DNA of 64,000 nucleotides, from contig LUCM01006516.1 in NCBI GenBank assembly GCA_008360955.1, positions 123,506-187,505 of the forward strand, read 5' to 3'. Of the stretch, positions 37,179-50,300 are shown in pieces. The notes beneath the pieces were generated by a model that ran no database searches, had not been told where the DNA came from, and saw only the letters and a list, made by a program, of their open reading frames with translations. Made by a program: the position numbers and the translations under genes. This DNA comes from Fasciolopsis buskii (taxonomy: Eukaryota; Platyhelminthes; Trematoda; Plagiorchiida; Fasciolidae). Numbering within the stretch: the first letter of the stretch is position 1; each line of letters begins with the position of its first letter.

Positions 37179-38564
37179 GATGGAATTCTCCACAGCATCT
37201 TGGTTTAACAAACGTGACAAACAATCGGTTGAATAGTGACGGAAAAGCAAGTTCAATTCACACTGGTTGAGAACTGCAATCAAGTCTTGGCAGTGACGTG
37301 TGATGTCCGTGCTCTATGCAAGGTGATTTTATACGACGTGGGACAGTCAAAGGGACTTAGTATCAACGTGATGATTTATACTTGTTTTATTCAACCGGAG
37401 TCATCTGTACGTTATATTGCTGCGCGTACATAGTTTAATTCTCCTATGGGATATAAAATGCATTGCAAATCTATCCAGACATATTGTCTAATTAAATTGA
37501 TTCTCTGTGGTGAAAGATCAATTAGGAACAGAGTCGTTTCTATAACGATAATTTTCTCTTGTTCACGCTTTCACTTTCCTAATGCAGTATGTTTGGCTAA
37601 TAGGTGATCTGTCACGCTACATTTTCTTTTGTTCGGGTGTAACATATGTTTGACAAGCTTTCATTGGGAAACATGAGAAGGAACGGTGTTGGTTATTTTC
37701 AATGACAGTCTTCGAACAAGACAGTTCGATACTGTTTTCCGTAAAGTTTGACCGAAGACGGTATTATTCACTTGAAACCAGCAGCACACCGGACCATCGA
37801 TCGGTAAAGTTTTTACTATTGACAGGCGGTTAAGATCGTCGTTGGTGTTATTTCCTACTGTTTCCATGGTTTTCTAGTTTCTTGTGGATTTATTGCAAAC
37901 CCGTCTACTACTGATTTCCTGCCCATTCTGAGGATAAACTGTATATCGCTAGTATCAATTTTTTTGCCCAGAACGAATTCCAGCATATGACACACAGCTT
38001 TTTAGTGTCTACGCATTCAGGTGTATCACGATTTAATGGCGCATGGTAACTGTGTGTATGAGAAAGAGCAACCTTAGGCAAATGGATTAAAAATATAATT
38101 GTTACGAGAAGCGCATGGTGGAGACAGAAGCCTAACTGGTCTGCTCAGGTATGTTCCAGATGAATGAGTAGACGAATAGCGAGTTTCTTTGACAAAGAAA
38201 TGTCCCCGAGAACTGGGTTGCAACAACTGGGTTACTAAGTTCCAGATTGTATTTTTATATTCCCCATCCCAGTTCTAATTCTTACATTGACACCGCGAAG
38301 ACATCCTCACGTTTTTCGAGGAGGAAAATTACTAGTACCTTTGATTTTTATGAGTTTAATTGCCCTCTAAGCTTGTTATTTTCACAGATTGGAGTGGCGA
38401 CGCTCATAGGAAAATTCAGCGTTAGCGAGACTAAGTCTACAGGGTTTCCTATGACAACACAATCATGCATTTATACTACTGTCATTAGCCAGATGATCAT
38501 ATTCCATAGAGGGTACGTTGCTGACATGACAATCGATGTTGTCGTTGTTGTCCAACATTCTTCC

Positions 38565-38587
38565 TGTTGTTGTTGTTGTTGTTGTTT
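38565..38587. repeat. TGT trinucleotide repeat and T run
   Basis: About seven TGT units end in a T run. In one frame they create a run of cysteines inside a 158-codon open frame, so that frame is an artefact of the repeat. Confidence 0.85.
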
Positions 38588-40780
38588 TTTTACGGTCTTC
38601 CCCTTTTTCTTCACATCAAATTGTCGGTTTCAGTTATACTTGCATTATGAAAAAAACATATTTAGACAGACAAAAGGTGACGAACGATACGACAGCGCAT
38701 TTACAGTTTATGCTAATCGCTGACAGCACATGACATGACGAATTTCTTTTGACTTACTGGTATACAAGTAGAGGCGATTGAAAAGTAATCTAAAAATCTC
38801 CTTCGTTGACATTCGTGCAGTTCTAGTACTTACGAGGTATGGTGAAACATCATCGAATAATAATCTGAATTCATTTACCACTGGCTTCCCCAAATATATT
38901 TTTATAGACTATAATAACACCGGTTAAATGTTAGGGACTTTGAATATTTTCGATCAAATCGACTGAAAATGTACAACAAAATCTTACTGGAATATGCAAA
39001 TTTTGAAAATGCTTCCGGGTGAGCCTTAACATTTATACCAGATTAAATTTATATGCGATTACAAGCTAATCAAGATTAAATCTGTATTAATTGATTAAAC
39101 ACAATCATTTGTTAACTAGGGTGTTTTGCTCTATCTCTCGTCTAATAATCATGGTTGATTGGGAAAATAGGAAGTTTCGTTTGGGAATAATCTTCATTTA
39201 CATCGATGATGACGCCATGTCAAGGTCATTCAAGTGCGACCGTGCGTTAAGCACTTGTGAAATTTTCATTGTAATGAAGCAGTGAACGAGAATCAGTAAA
39301 ACCTGTTGGTTATTACCAATATTTTTCACGCTATTGTCCAGATAGAGTTCAACAGTATGCAAGCGTTCCAACCGTCCACGCATATGGAATGTGAATTAAT
39401 CGTGCAATAAAGCAGGGAATATAATTATTCTGTTCAGTAATAGGGAATACTGAGACCTTTAATCTGGGAGACTCATTAATTTTGTTGTTCTATGCGTGCC
39501 AATCGATAACCTGCAAAACGCCTACAAAATCAGCTTTTCTCGGAGAACATTTTTCAAAGAAATTGGCACGTTTGCTTATTCCATGCAAACTTCTTCCTTT
39601 TTTTCTGGGATAACGAGAAGAGCCTTAGAAAGAGATCAGAAGAGAATGGACTAGAGTTCGGGGAAATTTCGTTTTTGTGGTGACGGAAATAATTTATTGA
39701 TTCTAAAAACGTGGTCAGTTGAAAGAAACGACAGGTTTTTCCTCATTTGGGCCAAGGGCATGCTTCATGTAAGGTCATACTATGGCATAAATTTAGATCG
39801 TATCCGAAAAGGTACTTCATTTTCTGATCTGATTATTTAATGGATAACAAAACCAGCGGAATGTCGACGTGGAAATTTTTAAACTTCTTGGAATACGGCA
39901 TGAAAGTAACTTCGTGCTGATTTATTAATTTGTCTATCTTGCTGTGATGGTTTGGTAGCCTGCACATCGTTGTCGCTAGCAGGCACTTCCAATCGGTCGT
40001 CTTGACTCAAGCTCAATCTCAAGCCGCTTAATCAAGCGAGAATGATCAAATGCTCTCTGGCCCGTCAAGATGACAGTTTACTTTATCTGTTACAGTCAAA
40101 AGGTTCACATGGTTCTAAACAGGATAGAGCTCATTGTCTGTTCACTCAGAGCTTCACCGCCGCTCGCCTTTGGGCTTGTCAAAAGTCACACTAATTTTAA
40201 CTTATCTCAGAATTAGAGCGAAGGTTGGGTTCTCCACCTTGCTTCCTGGCTTGCAGTCGGGCAGGTATTTAGACCGCGCGTCATCCACCTGAGTGTAAAC
40301 GGGCTTGTCGGACAGTGCCGAGTCTCAGAGGGGGCTAGATCCACCTTTACATTTTCAACATTCTGGTTATGCACTCGAATAAGTAGACTTTTATTGTCTG
40401 AATGTAAAGAACTCCAGCTGGATGGCTTTAAATTCTTATTAAAATTTCAGCCGGTGTGAGTTTTCTTGACCGGAAATAACAACGTTATCGGACATTTTCT
40501 TGTTCGAGTTTGCTTTCATAAAACGAAAATCATTACCAGTACCACATCAAGCTGAGCAAGAATCAAAATTGTCAGTCTGTTGTCTGTGACAAGATTTACC
40601 GCTGAGCTTGGTTGGAAAACCTACATTCCGTGGCCTGCAGCATCAGCTGGTTGAAATAATTCACAGACAATCAACAATTAACACATTTTTATGATTGGTA
40701 CGTACACAGTTAAGTAAACTGTTATTCCGAAATATAGTTGAAACAGCACCAAAAATAGCTTAGATTCACCACATTGCTTG

Positions 40781-40823
40781 TGTTCGTGTTTGTGTGTGCA
40801 TGTGTGTGTGTGTGTTTGTGTTT
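40781..40823. repeat. TG microsatellite
   Basis: An interrupted TG run about 43 bp long, with CG and TTTG interruptions. Confidence 0.9.
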
Positions 40824-43677
40824 GAACGGGATGGGGTGCGATTGCTATTTATCTGGCACTTTGCTAAAGCCTAAAACAGATAAGGTGTTCATCACGATAA
40901 GTTCCCAGTGCATTGGGAAAACAAAAGACGCAAATCAGAGATCACAAACGGATGGGTGTTACACAGTGCACTTGAGGTATTACGCCTGTTGCTCGTCGCG
41001 CATTCCACGTTTACTCACACCTGAATACGAGTATTAGGATACGATCGTCTGCAAGCGTATAGGGGGGATGTTTTCTGGAAATTCCACAGATTTGAGAGTA
41101 AAAGAAAAGCGCAAGTTTTCGATTGCGAAGCGAGATTCTTCTCCTCAGCAATGATCATGAAAACGAAACTTAGATTTTCCAATTTTGCGCCAATATTCAT
41201 TTGATCGTATCGGTCGCACGCGAACCAAACGAACAATGCAATAGCTTCAAACCGGTCCACTTTTTTGGTTTAATGCTAATAAGATGTGATAAGGGGAAAA
41301 AATCGGACGGTAACTACGCTTTTATCAAATGAATAGCTTCGAATTCGTATAAATTTGGAATGGGCACGAAGGTTTACTTTAAATCCAGACAGACGAAGAA
41401 CAAAAAGTGGACGAGGATCTGCTCTGTTTTCATCACAACAAATAGGAATCGAAAGAAAATGCCCCAAAACGCATTCTGATCCCGTTTTGCGTGGACAGTG
41501 AAATCTAAAATCAGATGACTAATTTTGTCTGTGTCCCTCATTTACTAAGCTAAACGCTGTTTCGTACAATATATATGAAATAAACCGTTAATTTAATAAA
41601 AATCTTGGTAAATGTTCCCAGCTTAGTTTGCAAAGTCCAAAATTTTCCCCGTAAGAATTCCTCTGTGCTAAATTGAGTCAACACTTTGCAATACCATTCA
41701 CGTCCCGACCACTTCCGATTTGGTTTCGAACGTTCATTCTCCATCAGCTTAGTGCTGGCATCCGATCAACGGCATTTCCTCACCAAGTGACTTGAAATCA
41801 ACAAGGACGGGTCCTCTTTAAACGTCCAGCGGGGTTTATCATCATCTGCTGAGGAAAAGCCATTTTTCTAACGGATGCTTCTCGCCATGGTGACCGTTCA
41901 CATTTTTTATGTTTTTACTTGTGCTCATAAGAAGCCAGCAATCCACTGTGCCGATACTTGTGCCTGATTGGATCGTAAATCTTGGCTGTTTCAGTAGTAA
42001 AATGACTGGTGATTGGAAGTTTCTAACCCATGATACCCGTACCTGAATTCTTCAAAGCCGAGCACTTTAACTGTCTCCTATGCTTTTCATACAGTTTCTT
42101 CCGGGATCTAGGCCGTCATCAGAAGTCTGATTTTCTGAAAGTTTAGTATTACCTCAATGCAATTGAAAATTAGTTTCCGTCGTCGGTCAGTTTGTTGGTT
42201 TTCATCGGGTTCTAATAGCTGAATTCGCCATTTACGTCTTAAACGTTTCTTTGTGAGCCGAGATGACATCGTCAGTGCAAGTGCGAAATTTTCTGTGGAT
42301 GTCCTCCATTTATCAGATTGCGATTGTCTTTGACCTAGACCTGGAAACTGTGCGCATGTTTTTCACTTGATCTCTGTTGGTTTGACCTTTGAACTTTGAT
42401 GAATCACGTTGAGCCTGAGAAGTTTGGTCCTTTTAGTTATGTGCCGTTGTTTTATTTTCCGTATTTGTGAATGTTGTGTGATTTACTTCCGTATTAAATT
42501 GATGTGGAGAAATTTTTGTTCCTTGCAACCCCGACGAAATAATTCAACTTCTTGCTCGAACAAATCGACGGTTTAGATGAACTCATTGTGAGGGTAGAGA
42601 CTATCTAACCAGTCTAACAGCTTTCACTGTCATTCATCTCCAGTAAGCAAACACGGTATCCTCTATTACCAGGCCGAATGATACCAGGGCAAAGTACACT
42701 GTTCCGGTGATGTCGACAAAAATTGAAATCGTAACCACTTCTTACCATCTCCCCGAAAAAGTGGTTGACTGAAATTGATGGGTTGCAACAGATTCACGCC
42801 TAATTTTCAAACAAATAGTTGCAAGCTGTGCTTGTGAATAATAATAAAACCTTCCTTAAAAGAACCCTCGAGTAGGACGACCATATGCAACGTTTGATGG
42901 ACTATGTCGTTTAGACGAAGAATTATCTTCTGTTAGTCCTCCTCTAGCTTCAACGGTACTAAATGCCCAAAAAGGGATTAGAACGCTCAGTTTTATTCTG
43001 TTAATGTCTACGCACAGGGGAGTGTTCATCAGTGACAGATCATCATCCGTTCCGGTTATCGATGCAACTGTAGAAAATACTGATCACTAGACACTAAACC
43101 CTTCTGTCTTGAGCTAAAATTCACATGGCATTGAAGGATCAATAAATCGTGTGCAAATCACTGGTGAAAAGTTGTACTCTATACCATTCACCACACTATT
43201 TCGGATCACTGTCAGTATTATCAAGAATCACGTGGAAAATACCATTAAATATCATTCGGCTGACTTGATAAGTTCTCGTTTGTGTATTCCTCAAAATTGA
43301 TCCACATTACACGGGTGAATTTGTGAGTGCCTATTGTCAGGTATATTCATTGTCTATGCATTACTCTACACACTTCAAGTAAATATTTGCTTGAGAATAC
43401 AAAAGGTCATTACCGAAATAAATTAGTGACCAAGAAAGTGCAATTCATTCACCGAATTACCAACGGAAGGATAGACCTGGGTGACAATGGTTGTTCCGCT
43501 TGTGCTTTTAGTGAACTCGCTCAATAAGTGTGCGTCAAAACTTGGTGCACGTTTTGGGAAACTGCATTAATGTCCTTCTTCACTAGTCACACCAAACTGT
43601 CACTTGTCATGAAAATCTGTTCACGATTCAAATACCGCCATGATCTTCTTACTGTTATGTCTGATCAAAGTCACTTT

Positions 43678-43764
43678 GCGACAAAGAGAATTCCAGTTAG
43701 TCGGTCGTCAACACATGCCGAGGTATATGCGGCGGCAAATCGGTCAATAGCTGTAATCAACTAA
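43678..43764 (+). pseudogene. Possible Copia-like RNase H scrap
   Basis: One frame reads ATKRIPVSRSSTHAEVYAAA and then a stop shortly after. This matches the C-terminal RNase H signature of Ty1/copia polyproteins, which runs K, Q, then VSxSSTEAEY and A-rich residues, with the same spacing from K to E. Upstream, KYLLENTKGHY loosely resembles the RYLKGT block, but it lies about 40 residues too far away. No reverse transcriptase or integrase is seen. A single short match can be chance. Confidence 0.3.
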
Positions 43765-44146
43765 AGTCAAAGAATCGTCGATCAAGATACGGTTCGTGCT
43801 CTTATGAAAAGATGTGACCAAAGCAGTCCATGCTTGCACAACGTGAGCTGAACACCATTGGAACTACTCGACGAGCGTGTGCCAGTAGTGGAAAATGGGA
43901 TAAATATCACATTCGGATAACATATGATAATGCCTACTCCCAAATGTTGAGGAAAAGGATAGAAAAATTGCAAAGACTGAATCATCTTTCTTCTGCTGCG
44001 ACGCGCAAACTGAATGAACAATGAAAATGGACTCCGCAAGAATATTTGCCAGTTAAATGCTCGTTTATCTCCGTGCATTTAGATGGGTGCAAAAGGTACC
44101 CGATTGCAGTTTGTAAATACCAGGACCAAATGATGTATTGGTTTCA

Positions 44147-44245
44147 ATTGTGAATGATATAATGTTAATAACACAGCGTTGTTGCGCCAACGTTTCGACT
44201 ACCGTGGGTAGTCTTTCTCAAGGCAAGTTTTACAGCGAGAATGGC
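44147..44245 (+). mobile_element. MITE-3 partial copy
   Basis: The left 30 bp (ATTGTGAATGATATAATGTT, then AATAACACAG) is identical to the left end of the 55.56 kb element. The internal hairpin GACTACC/GTG/GGTAGTC and the words TCTTTCTC and GGCAAGTTTTACAG follow. The right end is degraded. To the left, ATGTATTGGTTT is also present in inverted form beside the 55.69 kb end. The true element may therefore extend beyond the 30-bp ends. Confidence 0.65.
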
Positions 44246-46840
44246 GCTTCATAATGTCAAGAGTTTGGTTGACGTTCGATTACCTCTGCCTATCCTATAT
44301 CAAATTGTTCTACCAAGTTGTTAGAAAGAAATATCCGGAAAAGAAAAAGAAAGGAACTCTTTGGTAGCAATTAGCTTCTAATGTTCCTCTGAGGCTGTTC
44401 ACAACATTATCAGGACTCCCAGACACGAAACCTTACGAACAATACGATCGTTTGGTAACTCGTCAGTACTGACACTGCCACCCGGGCGATTAAGTCGTGG
44501 ATTAGCACTCTCATTAAGTTGTGTAATGTTCAAGTGTATGGTTTATCTAGGGTCACCTGCAGTTGAAACACACTCAGTGGCAACCTATATCAATCTGATA
44601 TTTGACTGACACACAGAGGTTTAGTGCCATTCAATGGTATTTTCAAAAACTTTCCGGCTTCCCACTAAAAAACAGCGTCGTGTATGAGCAACAGTAGAAA
44701 ACAAAAATATTATTTGTGTGTATTCGAAATGGTCACACGGATAATTTATATAAGTTCACCATATTTCTACTTCAAAGACTTTTGAATAGATTACAATATT
44801 ACAGTTTTTAATATATTACATTTTGTCGAGTTAGAAATGGTTATTGTGTGATTTGCAATTGTCACAAATCACACAACGTGGCTGCGTGGACGAACGGAAA
44901 AACGAAAATACCATGACAATAATCACTGGAATTTGTCGAAATGACCGTCTGACTTGGCTTGTTCCTCACGTACACAATGATCAAGTAAGCTTTGTTTTGA
45001 GGCAACTATTAAATCTGACCAGGATGTTCGAAAATTTCAAGAACACCGAATTGGTAACCCCTTTGGAGACCGTGGTGAACTTGTTTTACTCCGATCTGAA
45101 GGAGACCGCATGATGAGTTGACAAACTGATTCCGTTTGATGGACAAATTAACTGATCAAGTGATGATAACCTTATTGAGATTCAAAAAACGGGTCATACT
45201 CGACGGACATGTAATAAACCATTTCTGATCTATCAAATTGCTGTGGGTGTTACTCGGTTATCAGATTGGTAGATATCATTGAACACGCAAAATTATTTGG
45301 GTTGCAGGTCACGTGGCCCAAGGGATGTATGGAGAAATCCGGACGAAAACCAGATCTGTGTTATCTGATTACAATTGTAACTTTAACACAACTTTCCAAC
45401 TAACAATCTCTTTGGATGACAAATTATGTTGAAGCAATGGAAACTAATAAAAATCAATCGATTCTAAAAAATTAATGATCTCATACTTATCTCGCCTTTA
45501 CACACCGTTTCACAGAATGGATGCAAAAAGTGGTCACTTGGTGTTCATAAACCCTTCCAATCTTAAAGCTGTACTCGAGGATCGCGACGAAATTCAGAAT
45601 TATCGATCGCGCAAATTTATGTTTACCATAACATGGTCTCGTAGGTCTGTGAACTATGCAGAAAGTGTACGAACTGAAAAAAGTAGTTTTGCGGAACAAA
45701 ATAGAGTAAAATGATCTCATGTCGGTTGTTTGCAAGATGTGCATGAAGGAATTCTACCAAGGCTCTGTGTCGGTCACTGGTGAAGAGTTATGTAGATATT
45801 ACTTATTCTCAAAAGTAGCTATTTCCTCAGCGGACATTGAACTCCAACTTGGTCGACACTGGACTCGTTGGACCAAGAACAACAATTTGTGATTAAATAA
45901 AATATAATTTTCATTGCTTAAATTATCCACCAAAAGTCCTTAAGGAAATTTGATGATTAGCCCGCGAACAAATCCAAATACGTTCATCGAGCTGGTTCGT
46001 CTTCAGTCACATTGTCTCACTTTTGCTTAGTTCGTTGGTCGTTGAACTGCCTTTGGCAGTAAACTCAAGATTTTGAACAAAAGTAACACCCAAATTATTT
46101 ATAATCATTCCGATTATTGGATCTTTTTGTGCAATATTTATGCACGCAAATCTTCGATGGGTAGAGGTTTGAACTTGCGGCTAATCTGTATCAAATCGTC
46201 CAACTTGGAGTTTTGAAACAGCGTGTTCCCAACTCACAAAGCAAATTAAATTGACTGGGCCGAAACGCGGTTTTGTCTCGGCGTCAGCAATCGGTTGTCT
46301 AAAGATTCAGAATCATGTGGTTCTATTGTACTCCCAGGATGACAGGATGTCGAGCTTCAGTCGGCTGAACGTAAATAATTTATTAAATTTGACATTTCCA
46401 TTCACAAATAAACGTTTTTTTCTAAACAATCACAAATCCATGGCACAGAGCGTTAAGAATTGCATAACGGTAAATTCAGCAGACAGTTTCATTTGTGAAA
46501 CAAATTCGTGAAATCTCGTGTAATTCGGTATAGTTGAGACAAAAAATCCCCTCAGGATTGTGCACAAGAGTACATTCAAACGAGAAGTGAACTGTTCTTG
46601 GTCACAGCATTCAATATGCAATTTGTAGTACCAGATAAAGTAAATCAAAGTGTTACTGGATTGGTTTGGACTGATCGGTTGTGTGCATCTAACAGGGAAA
46701 AATATTGGCCGGGCAATTTGGTGTTATATCGTCGTGATGACCTCCTGGTCTATTTCACTTAGAATTGCTTAGAATTATCGATCCGCCCCATTCTTTAATG
46801 TCTGGATAGAGTCCGTTTGCTGATGATTCTTGCTTCCTAG
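44246..46840. other. Noncoding stretch, no gene seen
   Basis: No supported feature. An 80-codon open frame at 45.47-45.71 kb starting with ATG is within chance length and has no splice context. Confidence 0.4.
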
Positions 46841-47105
46841 CAATAATTGTTCTTGCACTATGATTGATACAAAATACCCGGTTTCCGGCCCAGGCACTAT
46901 GATAGCAAGTTGTGTGAACGAACGAATTCACTTCATGCAACTCAAGCCGCTTAGACTCCCAGAGTGTATTGTTAGAGAACCACGTACACACATACAGGTG
47001 AACCAACACACAAAACTAAGGTATCAGTTACCATACCACTTTCTGCCTTCTTTCAGGAAAATGACAAAACTATTTGAATTTACATTAAAAAATATTCGGA
47101 ATTTG
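46841..47105 (+). CDS. Candidate two-exon segment with a 36-nt intron
   Basis: Proposed exons are 46841-47020 and 47057-47105. The first acceptor is TTCTTGCTTCCTAG. The intron has donor CTAAG/GTATCAG and a strong acceptor, CTTTCTGCCTTCTTTCAG. The second exon ends at a good donor, ATTTG/GTAAGA. The frame stays open and in phase (AG joined to G gives Arg). Very short introns of about this length are known in flatworm genes. The peptide has several cysteines at its start (NNCSCTMIDTKYPVSGPGTM) and then KLRKMTKLFEFTLKNIRNL. I recognise no domain and cannot extend it. An alternative donor at 46998 would break the frame. Confidence 0.28.
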
Positions 47106-49431
47106 GTAAGATTATGTCATTGTACTGCATAACTTTTCAAGAGTGCATTAGCACGCAGATTTCAGAACAATGTATGGATAAAAACGGTGTGCCCCAAAGT
47201 ACGTACGCATACATGCGTTCGTGTACGGTGGGCGGGTTAAGTTCCAGATCTAGGCAAACGAAAAATGAAAGAGTCAGGTGAATGACATATCCCAGTAGTT
47301 TCAATATAATTCCAAGTAATTTTAACATCTAAATGAAAATTTCTGCTTTTGACATTAGAAAACAAATTACCAAACAAGCATGTATTCGACGCTTGACAAC
47401 TGGCTAAATGCGGCACATTTTATTAATTGTGGGATAAAATGTTTTAAAAATACTGGCAGAAAAGAGAAAATTTGAAAGATCTGGCAAGATAGATGTCATG
47501 TGTGAACGATAATATTTGTGTTGATGAATGTCGTGTCGGTCCCACTGGGTCACCGGTCAACCATCTCTATCTTGTGTCGATGGTCGAGGCAGATACTGTC
47601 GACGTGGGGTGTTTAACCAGGTATGAAGTACCGAAAAAAAGCTTGTATACTACTCCGTTTTCTAATCTTGACAGTTCCAAAATGGCATGGAATGTGGTAT
47701 GTCAAGGGATTCATTCAGGCGACCAGAGGATTTGGTCAAAAATGTGACATTTTTTGCTCATTTTCGTGAGTTTAACCTACCAACTTAGAAATGACTCATA
47801 TCATATCTATCAAGTAATCAAAATGTGCAAGTTGCATGAACGCTTTCCATTCACTGGAGAATTGATAATTAATAAATCTTGTTCTCATAGGCCTGGTGTG
47901 TTTCCCTAGAAAGTCGAAGATGTCTCCATTTAGGTTTTGTTTCGTGATCAAACACAGTTTTATTCCTAGGAATCCGAAAAAAAATCCACCGCCAGACCGC
48001 CTTAAGCATCATCATGAAAGGAACCGATTGTATGCCATAAAGAGCTCTTGCTCTTTGTTGGATAGAACAGCGGGAATGATTTTGTAAAAAAATGTACGAC
48101 AAAGAAACGCATATTTTAAATTTGTGTTCTGTATTGTAGTTTGACTGGAAATGAACTCAAAATCATCCATAAAACACTGCTTCCCGATAGGTGCTCAGGT
48201 GTCAACTTGACTTTGTTACTTTTGCTTTCATGTTAAACGAAGACGGTGAAATATTTCCAGACGAGAAAATCAAAAATCATAGAGGAACATTGGCATTATT
48301 TCAATGGAAATATCAAGTTGTCAAATAGTAATAGTTTTACAGTGTCTTGGTTTGTACATAATATGATTGGCGAGCTGAAAACAAATTTCACAGCTTCGTC
48401 GTGCCCGTGATAAGCGGTTATTTTGAGAAACCATTTGTTTGCAAGCATTCTCGGTTGTGTGACGGTCCCTAGGTGTACCCAAAGGGTAGTTAGACTAAAA
48501 CTGACAAGTTCTTTTCTTCTACCGCTGGGATTTTGGTTTCCTCGGTTGTTGACACCAGATCGGATTACAAAGATAAAATTGACCAGCATTCGTCAGTCTT
48601 TCTGCACCCGATGTTGTTAGTGACACTCAACACTGTGGTCTGTTCAACCGCGTTGTCAAAATACCCGTCTGGCCGAGTACAATGTGCTCCATAATGAACG
48701 GTTTCTTCTTGTACTAGGGTTACAAAAATAGTTGCGCGTTAGTACGTCCACCACGATGTCCTAACTATTTCGATTCATTCTGGTCAGGTCTAAATTTTGT
48801 TATTCTTATCAATGCGGTCAAAAGTAAATAATGTATCTTTTTATCACTTCAAACTAGTTGAATGACACGACCATGACAACATTTGACTGTTCTCCGAATC
48901 ACTCATCCCAGGCTCTGTGTCGAAAACTGAATATGATTCATCATGCGGTATTCAAACTCTGCTCAGTGTTAAAAACCTGGGGATTTAAATCCAAATGTGT
49001 TACTCGTAGAGCAATCTGTCGGTGGGTCATCCGTCCACTTTGACCGATAAGTGTAGAACTAGGAGTCCAGGACGTCACGATGGTCAGATCAGTCGGAATC
49101 GTTTTCAATGATTCTGCCGAATTTCACCGACGCATCATGTGTTACGAACTGAACACTGCACGACAGTAAACCCCGACGAGACAGCATCTGCCTGCGCGAA
49201 GCTTATGGGCTGCCAATGTACTGAAGAAAACTTGCGCATGTCAACTATTTTTCCACGTGAATAGTAGAAGATTAGTTCTGAGCATAACATTAACCAATTA
49301 GGGAGTAAATAAAGCTCAATTTCGAAACGGAGAAACTACGACGAACAAATTCCACCACTATCTGTCCGTGATTCCTCGACAATGGGTCTGCCTGGATAAT
49401 CAGAATCGAAGACCAATTTTACTCAATGATG
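47106..49431. other. Noncoding stretch, no gene seen
   Basis: No gene is supported. A B-box-like GGGGATTTAAATCC at about 48980 could be the remains of a tRNA-like head, but no other part of a SINE is recognisable. Confidence 0.4.
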
Positions 49432-49605
49432 GTTACCGGCGGAGGCCAAGCGGATAAGGTCGTGGCGTTTGGACGTCAGTGTCGCGGATTCGGATCCTAC
49501 CACCACCGGTCAACTTCCCCACTTAGCAGCCCTCTACTGGCCGCGGCCCCCTTCCTGAAAATTGATGTAAATTGTTGTTTCCTTAATAAAGAAAGGAAAA
49601 AAATA
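49432..49605 (+). mobile_element. tRNA-derived SINE, family 1, copy B
   Basis: The head has AGGCCAAGCGGATAAGGTCG (A box 49443-49453) and GGATTCGGATCC (B box 49486-49497). A GC-rich body (CTACTGGCCGCGGCCCCC) follows, then TTCCTGAAAATTGATGTAAA and TTCCTTAATAAAG, then A-rich sequence. It shares CCAAGCGGATAAGGTC and the tail order with the 1.5 kb copy. A 149-codon frame starting at 49426 runs straight through this repeat, so it is not a gene. Confidence 0.75.
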
Positions 49606-50204
49606 AAAGGCAAAAGGCTAAGGTCAGAAATAATAGTCATACCTTTTGATTCTTTCGTTTGCAACAATCACTTTTCTCCGTTCATTTACGGTCTACGTGA
49701 ACTGTCGAAGTCAGACAGTAAACATCAAGTTGTGTCAACCGAAATTGCGCTGATTCGAATCGTTCCTCGGACTGTCGACTTACTCATTTGGCGACGGATG
49801 CTTGCACGAATTTTCTTCCCAAAAAAGAAACACATATTTCACCTTAGTAATGAGACGTGTAAAACGATGAAATAAGGAAGAAGATGAACTTGCTTGGTGT
49901 CTTTTTTGGTTTTTGAAAGTAGCACAGACAAAATGGATGTTTATTTTTGAAACAGTTTGTGTTTCCGCGTTGCCCGTGATCGAGGGTAAGCCCCAAAGTT
50001 TATTATTCGATAAAAAAGTTTACAACGTATGCTGTATGGTGTAAGGCCTTGTGAAGAGATATTATTGTGACAAGATTTTTAATCCACCTTGTGTAGTACC
50101 AGCCATGACAAAACATCAGACCATAGAAAGTTCTTCGGTTGCGCCGTTTTGCACGATCGCCAAACATGTACGACATCGAGTGCAATTCATCATCCTAATA
50201 GAGG

Positions 50205-50300
50205 GCTGACTGATGATAACGGCTGTGGGCAAGCGATCGATGTTGCGCTGTTCAAAATTGAAGGCCTTGGGTTTAAATCCTTCCATCACCATTCATTTGT
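50205..50300 (+). repeat. Possible tRNA-like SINE head, degraded
   Basis: A B-box-like GGGTTTAAATCC lies at about 50270, preceded by GTGGGCAAGCGATCGATGTT, which could be a decayed A box (TGGGCAAGCG). No family 1 tail follows, so this is tentative. Confidence 0.3.

Larger units (their letters stand above)
37179..43679. other. Mostly noncoding stretch
   Basis: It contains two microsatellites, listed separately, and one weak two-exon signal near 38.39-38.68 kb. The patch at 40.14-40.33 kb is clearly GC-richer (TCGCCTTTGGGC, GACCGCGCGTCATCC) and may be an unassigned repeat. No gene is supported. Confidence 0.4.

Noticed and set aside
38247..38723. 158-codon open frame, the longest in the window
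   Set aside because: A run of cysteines comes from a TGT microsatellite and the length is within chance; only the smaller splice-flanked part is kept, as a weak finding.
41015..41070. Minus-strand LADDRILILV, resembling a reverse-transcriptase active site
   Set aside because: No other RT motif lies in the expected positions upstream or downstream.
49426..49875. 149-codon open frame
   Set aside because: It starts inside SINE family 1 copy B and runs through its A-rich tail, so it is not a gene.
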